Source: Cellvibrio sp. PSBB023 (lineage in GTDB: Bacteria; Pseudomonadota; Gammaproteobacteria; Pseudomonadales; Cellvibrionaceae). From it: a stretch of 64,000 nt of DNA. Below the pieces are notes generated by a model. It was not told the origin of the DNA. It was given only the letters and a program-made list of their open reading frames with translations, and searched no databases. The stretch is taken from positions 3,264,001-3,328,000 of the forward strand of contig NZ_CP019799.1 of assembly GCF_002007605.1 (NCBI RefSeq). Reading direction: 5' to 3'. Position numbers and translations under genes: made by a program. Shown here piece after piece: positions 20,260 to 28,900 of the stretch; the first letter of the stretch is position 1, and the number at the start of each line of letters is the position of its first letter.

Positions 20260-21456
20260 CTAGATCTTGGTAAGCCTGAGCCAATCGATATTGAAACCGC
20301 CGCTGTTGGCGTAAATCGCCAAACTTTGGTTGCCGGCATTCAGGTAAATATTGTGTGAAATTGTTTGGTAGTTGCCCCAGCCGCCGGTGTTAGGCACGCT
20401 GATGGTGCCCAAGCCAACACCGTTGCGGTCCAGGGTGAATTGCGCAGTGGTCAGCGCCGAGGCAACACGATATTCCACCTTGTAGGTACCCGTTTGCGGG
20501 ATATTCACATTGTTGTATTTGAACCATTCACCCGCGTCGATATAACCCACAACGCCGTTTTCCACGGTCACATTACCGCCCACTTCGTTAAAGGTTTCAG
20601 CTTGGATCGTAATGGAGGCGGCAGGCGCTGTACTTGACGATGAACCTGAACCAGTGCCTGAACCCGAGTCCACCGGCGGTGTACCGTTATAGCCGGTTTG
20701 GCCTTCGCGAGTCAGTGCCAACACCAGGGTGCCGTTTTTGACCACTACGTTATTTGGCTCAAAATCCGCGCGGTTTTCACCGAAAGTCCAATTCGCCTTG
20801 CCCCAGCGGTTGCTGTCAAAGCTGTTAAAGTCATCGCGCCATCCCCCCGAACCGAAACTGTTGGTTGAAGCATTCCAGGGTTTGTAGTCGATGTAATTGA
20901 CGAATTGATACACCGGCAAAATGCTGTCATTCCAGGCGCCAACCCACTCGGGGATATTGGCCGCCCACAGGTTAAAGCGCAGGTCTTGTGGGCTGGTCAG
21001 GCCGGTGACGAACTGGCCGCCATTGATGCGACGCACCTGGGTGCCATCCACAAACCAGGCGATATAACTCGGCGTCCATTCCAATACGTAGGTGTGATAA
21101 CCATCGCCCAATGAATAGGGCATGGTGTGTACACCTTCGGTTTTGGTGGTCGGGCGATTGGTGCCGATAATCACATTGCTCTGCCACTGGGTGGCGTTGT
21201 TCTTGCCGAAGATTTCTATATCAATCTCCTCCCAAAAAACGCCCGGTTGCTCAGAGCCATTTTTATAGGTGAAGAAAGTGGAGAGTACGCCGCTGCCTTT
21301 GGCAACCTGCATACGCATTTCATAGCGGCCGTATTTGTAGGTTTGTTTTGAGTAGATTTCAGCGGCTTTGTAAGGCTTGGCACTGGCAAGATTGACGCCG
21401 CCCAGCAAGCCGACAACCACTAAGAGTGCACTGATGACACCACGGGATTTATACAT
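20260..21456 (-). CDS. Secreted GH16 lichenase-type glucanase with CBM6, circularly permuted
   Basis: A 398-residue exported enzyme closely related to its downstream neighbour. The signal peptide ends near LASA-KP. The catalytic EIDIE is at 77-81, and the permuted strand GGWRDDFNSFDSNRWGKANW follows the core near 205-225. A short Gly/Ser linker (about 262-280) joins a CBM6 module at 281-398, recognisable by AETFNEVGG at its start and FNIDWLRLT at its end. The CBM6 probably binds beta-glucan or xylan chains. It likely degrades mixed-linkage glucan outside the cell. The two genes are separated by about 70 bases and are probably a duplication followed by exchange of C-terminal modules. Confidence 0.91.
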   Translation of the reverse strand: MYKSRGVISALLVVVGLLGGVNLASAKPYKAAEIYSKQTYKYGRYEMRMQVAKGSGVLSTFFTYKNGSEQPGVFWEEIDIEIFGKNNATQWQSNVIIGTNRPTTKTEGVHTMPYSLGDGYHTYVLEWTPSYIAWFVDGTQVRRINGGQFVTGLTSPQDLRFNLWAANIPEWVGAWNDSILPVYQFVNYIDYKPWNASTNSFGSGGWRDDFNSFDSNRWGKANWTFGENRADFEPNNVVVKNGTLVLALTREGQTGYNGTPPVDSGSGTGSGSSSSTAPAASITIQAETFNEVGGNVTVENGVVGYIDAGEWFKYNNVNIPQTGTYKVEYRVASALTTAQFTLDRNGVGLGTISVPNTGGWGNYQTISHNIYLNAGNQSLAIYANSGGFNIDWLRLTKI

Positions 21457-21647
21457 AGCGAATACCTTTATCGTTAGTTATTAGAAACGCCGATGGTGAA
21501 GATACGCCATATCACCACACTCCCATCATCGATAAAAAAAGTCATCCACGCGCGCCAGTTTGCGCACTAAACGCAAACTGACGTCTGGGAATCGCGCTTT
21601 ATCGCATCACAGGGTGCTTGTGCTCGGCCTGGAATCGGCCCAAAATA

Positions 21648-21663
21648 CTGTATATCCATACAG
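21648..21663. promoter_or_regulatory. LexA (SOS) box
   Basis: CTGTATATCCATACAG fits CTGT-N8-ACAG and is preceded by TA, close to the gammaproteobacterial LexA consensus. It ends 16 bases before the start codon of the radical SAM gene, where a bound repressor would block transcription or initiation. Confidence 0.75.
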
Positions 21664-21679
21664 AAAATAAGGTGCATCT

Positions 21680-22828
21680 ATGTCTGCCGAGGATCTACCC
21701 GACGAACCCTGGATCGCCAAACCGTTACAGGCCATCAAAGGGCGAGGGGCGGTGAGTAACCTGCCAGGGCGTTTTGAAACACAGCGGATTGACGCGGTGG
21801 ATGACGGCTGGACACCATTTGAAGACGACACCCACATCACGCCCCGTCTCACAACCAGCGTCACACCAGAGCTGGCCAAAACTATTCTCAGCCGCAACCA
21901 GTCACCGGATTTGCCGTTTAGTGTCTCGCTCAACCCCTATCGCGGCTGTGAGCACGGCTGTGTTTACTGCTTTGCACGTCCGACTCACGCCTATTTGGGC
22001 TTGTCGCCGGGGCTGGATTTTGAAACCCGGCTCTACGCCAAAACCAATGCGCCGGAATTGCTGCGCCGCGAGCTGGCTCACCCCCATTACCAACCCAGCC
22101 CCATCGCCCTGGGCATCAATACCGATGCCTATCAACCGGTAGAGCGAGGGCTGCGCATCACTCGCCAGTGTTTGGAAGTCCTGCATGAATGTCGCCATCC
22201 GGTAGGGATAATCACCAAATCAGCATTGATTGAACGGGATCTTGACCTACTAAAACCCATGGCCGACGCCAATTTAGTCGCCGCCGCCGTGACCATTACT
22301 ACCCTTGACCATAGTATCTCCCGCACCCTTGAACCCCGCGCTGCCTCGCCCACGCGGCGATTACAGCTAGTTGAAACCCTGGCCAAAGCGGGCATTCCGG
22401 TATTGGTAAGTGTAGCGCCGGTGATTCCGTTTATTACTGAACAGGAATTGGAAAACCTGATGCGAGCCGCCGCCAACGCCGGTGCCAGCGCCGCCGGTTA
22501 CACCGTGTTGCGCCTGCCCTGGGAGGTAAACCCGCTGTTTCAGGAATGGCTGCAAACCCACTTTCCCGAACGGGCACAACGGGTGATGAACCGCATTCGC
22601 GATATGCGTGGCGGCAAGGATTACGATGCAAATTTTGCGACGCGGATGCGCGGCGAAGGGCTCTGGGCGGACATGATTCGCCAGCGTTTTGCCAAAGCGC
22701 TTAAACGCTACGGCCTGAACAAGAGCGGCAGCTTTTTACACATGGATTGCAGCCAATTTCGCCGCCCGCTGAGTATTCCCGCCAAAACCAATCACCATGG
22801 CACCGGTCAACTGGATATTTTTGGCTAG
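21680..22828 (+). CDS. PA0069-family radical SAM protein, SOS-controlled
   Basis: A 382-residue radical SAM enzyme with the iron-sulphur motif C-x3-C-x2-C at Cys90, Cys94 and Cys97, here in PYRGCEHGCVYCFAR, the spore-photoproduct-lyase-like arrangement of the PA0069 family. Downstream features include GINTDAYQPVER and TKSALIERDLDLL. The reaction is unknown. A LexA box directly before the gene, and membership of the Pseudomonas homologue in the LexA regulon as I recall it, suggest a DNA-damage role. AAGG precedes the ATG. It is convergent with ohrR, with stops only a few bases apart. Confidence 0.9.
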   Translation: MSAEDLPDEPWIAKPLQAIKGRGAVSNLPGRFETQRIDAVDDGWTPFEDDTHITPRLTTSVTPELAKTILSRNQSPDLPFSVSLNPYRGCEHGCVYCFARPTHAYLGLSPGLDFETRLYAKTNAPELLRRELAHPHYQPSPIALGINTDAYQPVERGLRITRQCLEVLHECRHPVGIITKSALIERDLDLLKPMADANLVAAAVTITTLDHSISRTLEPRAASPTRRLQLVETLAKAGIPVLVSVAPVIPFITEQELENLMRAAANAGASAAGYTVLRLPWEVNPLFQEWLQTHFPERAQRVMNRIRDMRGGKDYDANFATRMRGEGLWADMIRQRFAKALKRYGLNKSGSFLHMDCSQFRRPLSIPAKTNHHGTGQLDIFG

Positions 22829-22834
22829 GGGAAA

Positions 22835-23287
22835 TCAAGTGTTGTGGATGAGGTTCTTACGCAACTGCTGTAACTGCTCGCGCAGGGCATGGATCTCCGC
22901 CTCAGGGGTCGCGCAAGCCACACCCACCGCCAAGGGAACTGCCTGCGCCTGTTCACGCAAGGCGCGGCCAGCAGGCGTCAGCCCGATTTCCAGGGTTCGC
23001 TCGTTATCGGCCTGACGCTGACGTTGCAACAAGCCCTGAGTCTCCAGGCGTTTGATGACCGGGGTAAGCGCACCGGAATCGATGTGCAACTGCTCGGCGA
23101 TATCTTTCAATGCCAAGCCATCGCCTTCCCACAATATAAGCATCACTAGGTATTGCGGGTAAGTAAGCCCCAACTTCTCAAGCAGGGGCTTATAGAGTTT
23201 AGTCATGGCCAGCGAGGTGGAATACAGCGCAAAGCAAAGCTGCTTATCCAACTGCAAGTAATTGATTGGGGAATGTTCAGTGGCCAT
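22835..23287 (-). CDS. ohrR: OhrR-type MarR repressor of ohr
   Basis: A 150-residue winged-helix MarR protein. The reactive Cys18 sits in LDKQLCFALYS, the position where OhrR senses organic peroxides. LTYPQYLVMLILWEGDGLAL and SGALTPVIKRLETQGLL form the DNA-binding domain. When oxidised it releases DNA and frees ohr. It is transcribed after ohr on the same strand, with an 81-base gap that holds a perfect palindromic operator, so it probably has its own autoregulated promoter. Assignment is firm from the sequence and the ohr neighbour. Confidence 0.93.
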   Translation of the reverse strand: MATEHSPINYLQLDKQLCFALYSTSLAMTKLYKPLLEKLGLTYPQYLVMLILWEGDGLALKDIAEQLHIDSGALTPVIKRLETQGLLQRQRQADNERTLEIGLTPAGRALREQAQAVPLAVGVACATPEAEIHALREQLQQLRKNLIHNT

Positions 23288-23342
23288 GGCAGTGACTCGC
23301 AGAGGAAAGGATTAAGGCGACAATATGACTTGTACGCTCAAT

Positions 23343-23356
23343 ATTATCGCGATAAT
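23343..23356. promoter_or_regulatory. OhrR operator before ohrR
   Basis: ATTATCGCGATAAT is a perfect 14-base palindrome between the ohr stop and the ohrR start. The same core TTATCGCGATAA occurs again upstream of ohr. Confidence 0.7.
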
Positions 23357-23368
23357 TCTCAGCCAAAA

Positions 23369-23785
23369 TTACACCAGTTGCAAACTCACCTGAATATTGC
23401 CGCGGGTAGCATTGGAGTAAGGGCACACAATGTGCGCTTTATCTACCAGCGCTTGCGCTTTTACCGGATCAACACCGGGCAGGCTGATATTGAGCGCCAC
23501 TTCCAAACCAAATCCGGAAGGAATCTGACCGATACCCACTTCGGCAGTAACGGTAGCTTCGCTGCCAATGGCGAGTTTCTCTTGCCCTGCAACATACTTC
23601 AGCGCACTCAGGAAACACGCGGAATAACCTGCGGCAAACAGTTGCTCCGGGTTGGTCGCCGCACGGCCATCGCCACCCAGTTCTTTCGGTACGCCCAGTT
23701 TCACATCCAGAATACCGTCGGCGGATACCGCGCGGCCATCGCGACCAGAATGGGCTGTTGCTGCCGTTTTGTATAAAACGTTCAT
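23369..23785 (-). CDS. ohr: Ohr organic hydroperoxide resistance peroxidase
   Basis: A 138-residue OsmC/Ohr-family thiol peroxidase. Catalytic Cys57 is in AAGYSACFLSAL and resolving Cys121 is in HIVCPYSNATRGN. The N-terminal YKTAATAHSGRDGRAV is typical of Ohr rather than OsmC. It reduces organic (lipid) hydroperoxides in the cytoplasm using lipoyl-type electron donors. TAGGAG lies 8 bases before the ATG. Two palindromes in the upstream region, matching the one before ohrR, indicate OhrR control. Confidence 0.95.
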   Translation of the reverse strand: MNVLYKTAATAHSGRDGRAVSADGILDVKLGVPKELGGDGRAATNPEQLFAAGYSACFLSALKYVAGQEKLAIGSEATVTAEVGIGQIPSGFGLEVALNISLPGVDPVKAQALVDKAHIVCPYSNATRGNIQVSLQLV

Positions 23786-23821
23786 GGTGTAGCTCCTATT
23801 TAATCGTGAGAAAATTTGTGT

Positions 23822-23842
23822 TTGCGATAATTATTATCGCAA
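23822..23842. promoter_or_regulatory. Main OhrR operator before ohr
   Basis: Ten-base perfect arms TTGCGATAAT and ATTATCGCAA flank a single T. It lies 37 bases before the ohr start codon, in the promoter region of the minus-strand gene. Confidence 0.75.
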
Positions 23843-23927
23843 TAACAATATAAATAAAACTAAATCAATTAACACTATCGTTTGTCCGCAGCCGTTTTAT
23901 AAGCCGCACTGTGGAACTGAATAAAGA

Positions 23928-23939
23928 TTATCGCGATAA
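23928..23939. promoter_or_regulatory. Third OhrR-like palindrome
   Basis: TTATCGCGATAA is a perfect palindrome 143 bases before the ohr start, followed by a looser element ATTATTGCGCAATTAAT. It may be an upstream secondary operator for ohr; the PACE gene ends before it and would not be controlled by it. Confidence 0.5.
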
Positions 23940-24003
23940 CTATTATTGCGCAATTAATAATCACAAAAACTTTATACCTTTTTGTTCTTGAGAGCGGTGG
24001 TTT

Positions 24004-24426
24004 TTATGCAGCCACCGCTGCTGGCAGACCAAAAATCGCGTCAAACACCCAACTAAACGCAAAGGTGTAGATCAGGAAAAAGGCCAGTAATCCCAAGTCC
24101 ATCGCCAAGGCCTCCATGAAACTGACATCCAGCCACAGGGCGATAATGGGAACCAAAAAAACCACCAAACCCCCTTCAAAACCCAGGGCATGGAGAAGTC
24201 GCACGCCAATGCTGCGCCCCTTGTGTTGATTGCGCTGCTCCCACCACTCAAACCCGTAGTTAAACAGCAAATTCCACACAATGGCGACGGCCGACGCCGC
24301 GATAGCAATACCAATCGAATGGGCGGCGCCAGCGCTGGTCATCCACTCCAGCAAGATGGCCGACAGGATAATCGCCACCAGTTCATACAAACCCACATAG
24401 ACAACACGACGTTTGATGCCTTGCAT
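24004..24426 (-). CDS. PACE-family (AceI-like) efflux pump
   Basis: A 140-residue inner-membrane protein with four helices in two tandem halves. The halves begin RRVVYVGLYELVAIILSAILL and RLLHALGFEGGLVVFLVPIIALWL, the conserved PACE arrangement with an acidic residue in the first helix. The start is at the ATG at 24426 because GAGG lies seven bases upstream; the frame also opens at 24444 without a ribosome site. PACE pumps export biocides such as chlorhexidine or short diamines by proton exchange. It is divergent from a LysR regulator over a 108-base gap, the usual pairing. Confidence 0.9.
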   Translation of the reverse strand: MQGIKRRVVYVGLYELVAIILSAILLEWMTSAGAAHSIGIAIAASAVAIVWNLLFNYGFEWWEQRNQHKGRSIGVRLLHALGFEGGLVVFLVPIIALWLDVSFMEALAMDLGLLAFFLIYTFAFSWVFDAIFGLPAAVAA

Positions 24427-24499
24427 AGCTACCTCTTCGCTCATGACTCATACAATGCAGCCAGTTTCTATGCTTTGTGATGACAGAAAAAGTTAGCTA

Positions 24500-24522
24500 C
24501 TATCAGATTAATTGACAGATAG
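24500..24522. promoter_or_regulatory. Possible LysR operator between PACE and lysR genes
   Basis: CTATC and GATAG arms flank 13 AT-rich bases in the divergent intergenic region, close before the LysR start. The size suits a LysR site, but the inner bases are not symmetric. Confidence 0.3.
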
Positions 24523-24534
24523 AGAGGTAATAGG

Positions 24535-25467
24535 ATGACAGGCGCATTCAATTCCGAGACCGTCAGCGTGTTTCTGGCGGTACTGGACAGTGGCTCCTTT
24601 TCTGCCGCCGCACGCCAGTTGGGTCGAGTGCCCTCGGCGGTCAGCATGGCAATTGCCAACTTGGAGGCAGAATTGGCCTTGGAACTGTTCGATCGCAGCG
24701 GACGTGAACCCAAACCCACAGCACAGGCACGCGCATTGGAACCGCAAGCGCGGCTGCTGCTAAGCCAGTTGCAACAGCTCAATACCCAGGCGCTGGAACT
24801 GAGCCAGGGCCTGGAGTCCCGGTTGACCCTGGTGATTGCACCGGAATTGCAGGCCACTCCCTGGGTAGAACCGCTGCGCATACTGGCGCAGGAGTATCCC
24901 TTATTAGAGATCCAGATCATCACCGCACCGCAAACCGATGCCTTGCAATTGCTGCACGACGGCAGTGCCCAGCTCGCGCTGGTGTTTGAACGCCCGGCAG
25001 CCGATGGGCGCGAAAGCTTTCAGGAAGTGGGGGAGGAAACCCTGGTCGCCGTGATCGCCCGCACTCATCCGCTGCTGCGCGAACTCCCGGCAGAAGGCAG
25101 CATCAACGACAGCCAATTGCGCCCGATACGCCAAGTGATGGTGGGCAGCCGCAGCCAGAGCGATGCACGCTCCGCGACCGATAAATTTTGTATCGCCTCC
25201 GAACACTACTGGCGAGTAGATCATCCCGAAGCCGCACTCCAACTGGTACTGGCAGAATTAGGTTGGGCCTGGCTGCCGCGCGCCTGCGTACAACCCTATA
25301 TCAACGGACGGATGTTGGTAGAGCTGCCGATTGAAAATTTCACCAACGGCGAAGCACTGTGGATAGACCTGGTCTGGTCGCGGGAACGACCCTTGGGCTT
25401 GGGCGCCCAACGAATCGTAGCCTTGATGAGCGAGCAATACCGTCAAGGCCAGCGCAGCAATAGTTGA
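24535..25467 (+). CDS. LysR-family regulator of the PACE pump
   Basis: A 310-residue LysR-type regulator. The N-terminal winged helix is clear (FLAVLDSGSFSAAARQLG, then PSAVSMAIANLEAELALELF and FDRSGREPKPTAQARALEP). A substrate-binding effector domain spans about residues 95-300. Divergence from the PACE gene strongly suggests it activates that pump when its ligand is present, as AceR does for aceI. The gene ends just before a remnant of a LytTR protein on the other strand. Confidence 0.9.
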   Translation: MTGAFNSETVSVFLAVLDSGSFSAAARQLGRVPSAVSMAIANLEAELALELFDRSGREPKPTAQARALEPQARLLLSQLQQLNTQALELSQGLESRLTLVIAPELQATPWVEPLRILAQEYPLLEIQIITAPQTDALQLLHDGSAQLALVFERPAADGRESFQEVGEETLVAVIARTHPLLRELPAEGSINDSQLRPIRQVMVGSRSQSDARSATDKFCIASEHYWRVDHPEAALQLVLAELGWAWLPRACVQPYINGRMLVELPIENFTNGEALWIDLVWSRERPLGLGAQRIVALMSEQYRQGQRSNS

Positions 25468-25471
25468 CGCG

Positions 25472-25543
25472 CTAAAAACTGAGTAATTCTTTCAGCTCGG
25501 TGGCGTTGCGACGGGAGATTTCGATTTGCTTGCCATCGTCCAT
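25472..25543 (-). pseudogene. LytTR response-regulator remnant (C-terminal end only)
   Basis: The minus-strand frame from ATG at 25543 to TAG gives 23 residues, MDDGKQIEISRRNATELKEL and three more. This matches the final strand and helix of LytTR DNA-binding domains (GG/NGKxIPISRRxxxxLK). An in-frame stop (TGA) lies four codons upstream, and nothing of the receiver or the rest of the LytTR domain is found in the AT-rich sequence beyond. It is most likely what remains of a response regulator after insertion or deletion at the edge of the RHS island. Confidence 0.5.
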
Positions 25544-25995
25544 GGTAGTTTTTCAATGAAGGAGGGTATTTTCGCTATCGCTATGTTGCCAGAGCACAAA
25601 AGGCGCCGAATGGGGTTGGGTGAAGCGCCGCTATTTCTCTAATGGCAAATATTTCATTAGAGAAATTAAATTGAATGATATAACTTTCGATATTAAAACG
25701 GTTTATTTTGGTTGACATAGATAATCATGAATGATTATCTGCAAAAGTTATCTCTATAGAATACTTTTTATAAAAACCATAGAGTGTCGCCTCAATCGTT
25801 ATTCTCTATTTGAGATTTCAAAAAAGGAATATTTTTCAATGAAAATGATATGGGAAAATAGCTCTCCCTCAAATTGTAAAATTTATTTTACGTAATTTTA
25901 TCCGCTTATCAGAAACTTTTATTGCGATCGACACTTTGGACGGTCAGTATTTTAATCGCCCGATTCTCATTAAACCTTAAAAGAGATTAGATTAA
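25544..25995. other. AT-rich region upstream of the RHS gene
   Basis: This 452-base stretch separates the LytTR remnant from the RHS toxin. It contains TTGACA at 25712 overlapping a perfect palindrome at 25719-25740 and is otherwise AT-rich without a convincing gene. It marks the left edge of a low-GC island. Confidence 0.5.
25719..25740. promoter_or_regulatory. Perfect palindrome at a putative RHS promoter
   Basis: Arms AGATAATCAT and ATGATTATCT flank GA. A TTGACA hexamer begins seven bases before it, so a protein bound here would cover the spacer and -10 region. The GATAAT/ATTATC half-sites recall Fur boxes, but the spacing is not classical. Confidence 0.5.
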
Positions 25996-28900
25996 ATGAA
26001 ATTTAAAGGAAATATTATTTTTCTATTTATATTCTTTATTTCAATGTCTGCGAGTTCTGCCGAGTACTGTTTTACAATACCTTTTACCGGTACTTCATGT
26101 GCTGATCAATATACTTGTATGACGCATACAAATTATCAAAGGAATTGTGTCGCCATACCGGATACAAATTACAGTGTTCCTCCGGTGACTCCTAGCTTTG
26201 GAGGTGGTTATGGAAGCTCAAGCGGTGGAAGTGATGGAGTGAACGTCACAGTTACAGAAGTAGACTCGAAAAGCGATGAGTCAACATGTGCCCCGGTTCG
26301 CATTCAATCAGGGCTTAAAAGTTTTACTGATATGGACTATATCTCTTCTGAAGAGTCGGGCTTGTATTTGGTTAGAAATTATTCATCTATTCCTGTTTCA
26401 GTATTTGTGCGCTCTGAAAGAAAATCAATATTTGGTACATCATGGACTAGTAATTTTGATGAGAGATTAATAATAAAATACTACGATGGTACGACTTGTG
26501 ATCGAGGTTGGTCTGCATGCTCTTCCTCCAAGGTTCCAGAGATAATCACATATAGAAATCATAATATCGGTGTTGCTTTTAAACGAGTGCATGCCAACAT
26601 TAATCAGTATTATCCGGAAGTTTCGTCAGATGAGTTTCATGCCCCTTATTCTTCAATGAATGTGAATGCGCAAAATGGCGAAATAACTTTTACCAAGAAA
26701 GATGAAAGTACATCTATTTATGATTATTTTGGGCAACTGAAAAAAGTAAAATTTCTAAATGATCTTGAGTGGAATTATGCGTATGACGCATCTCGCAGAC
26801 TGACAAGCGTAACTCATACGAGTGGAAGATCTCTTCAGTTTACGTGGAATACTAATAACGTAGTGAGTCAGGTTACTCTACCTAATGGAAAAATAATCAA
26901 CTACACCTATCTTAATTTGGATTCATCTTCTGCTGCATATGTATTGAATGAAATTATATATCCAGACTCTGTAGGAATAGTTAAGTATGTAACTGAGCGC
27001 CAGTATGATTCTTTCCTTGTAAAGGAAAAACATATAGATAATAAAAAATGGGGTGAGTATAGCTATGCTTATGACAGCACAAGAGGGCATGCTGTTGTTA
27101 CGTCAAGTGGTTATGTTGGAGGCGCGGAAAAATCCACTTTCCAGTATGAGGCAAATAAAACTTTAGTTACGAATGCTAAAGGATTTACCACAACATATAA
27201 CTATGATCAGAATAAACGTCTCGCGAGCGTTGACAACCCTCAGTCTGCTTCCTGCCAAGCCTTAGGGCGCAGCTATTCATATGATGGAACTACAGATCGT
27301 GTCACACGGAAAAATCTAGCTGACGGAACCGAATATATTCAGTCCTATGATTCAGCAAGTAGAGTGATTAAATGGACTTACAACAAAGGGTTAAGAACCG
27401 ATTATACGTATGATTCATATTTGAGAGTGGCAACCGAAAAAACCTATGAAGATAGAAAAGGGTTTGACGCTTTATGTTCTGGAAGTGCGGACTGCTCTCA
27501 GCCGCTAAGGGCGCAGCCCTTGATGGAAAAAGAATACACCTATGACTCGGTGAGTAAGCGGATAACAAGTACCAAAATGCGAGCTCTGAAATCGGATTCT
27601 ACTTACACTCCATGGAGAGTCACAAACTATAGTTATGAGTTTTATGCAAATAAAATAATTAAAAAAATGAGCATTTCTGGCCATTTAGTTGGTGGTCAGG
27701 GGGTTAAGGAATTCCTCTATAATTCATCAGGTGATCTAACTCAAATTAATCATCCGAATGGTCTTTCAGAAAGTTTTTCATATTCTGCTGGTGGCGATTT
27801 GTTAACCTCTACGGATGTGGACGGTGTAACAGAGTCTTATTTGTATGATGGCAGGGGAAGGGCGAAAAAAATAACAGTTAATAATAATCAGAATCTATCT
27901 GTTAATTATGAGTATTACGTAGATGGCATCCCCAAAAGTGTTTCTTTACCAAATGGTTATTTAAAAAGTTATACCTTGGATGATGGGCGTCGTATTAAAC
28001 AGGAGTCATATTCATTAGATGCTAGCACCCCTCAGATTACAATTTATCAATATGACTTACTAAGTAACTTGCAGAAGGCCTCTTTGTATTCAATGAATCA
28101 AAATAGCCTTCTTCAAGAATCTTTGGTAACGGTTAATCGCATTTATGACGAAAACGGTCATATGCGAAATGATGTTTCAGGGTTGTCTTCATTAACCTAT
28201 CAATATACCAATCCTGAGATACCTTCATCTGTTACTGATGGAAATAATAAAATAACAAATTTTACTTACAATCAATGGGCTAGTATTAAAACAGCTAAAA
28301 ATCCGTTAAATCAAATAACCACATTAAAATACAATAATATAAATCAATTGAGAGAGGTTGTAGATGGTAAGGGAGTTGTCACTAAATATTTTTGGAATGG
28401 GTTTGGTGAAATAGAACGTATTGAAAGCTCAGATGTAGGTATTACAAGTTTTGAATATGAAGATTATGGAAATTTATCGGCTGTTACAAATGCTTTAAAT
28501 AAACGGGTGGAATTTAATTACGATTCTATGTCGAGGTTAACAAAACAAAAAGTTCCGACAAGTGCTACAGATTTAATTGACTATGTGTACGATTACACAG
28601 CCTCTAGTTCACCGCTTTATTGTGCAACTGGAAGTGGAAAATTGTGTGCGGCTATTGGTACTGATAATGCCTCCTATTTCTCATACAATGGCAATGGGGT
28701 TTTAAGTTCTCGAACTGATCTTATTCATGGGAAAAATTATTCGCGGACATATGGTTATGATTTGTATGGACAACTTAATCAAATTACTTACCCTAATGGA
28801 ACCTCGATTAAATATGAGCATTATTTAGATGGGACCCAAAAAAATGTGCAGGTATACATCGCGGGTGCATGGCGTTCAATAGCTAGTTATGAAAAAAAGT

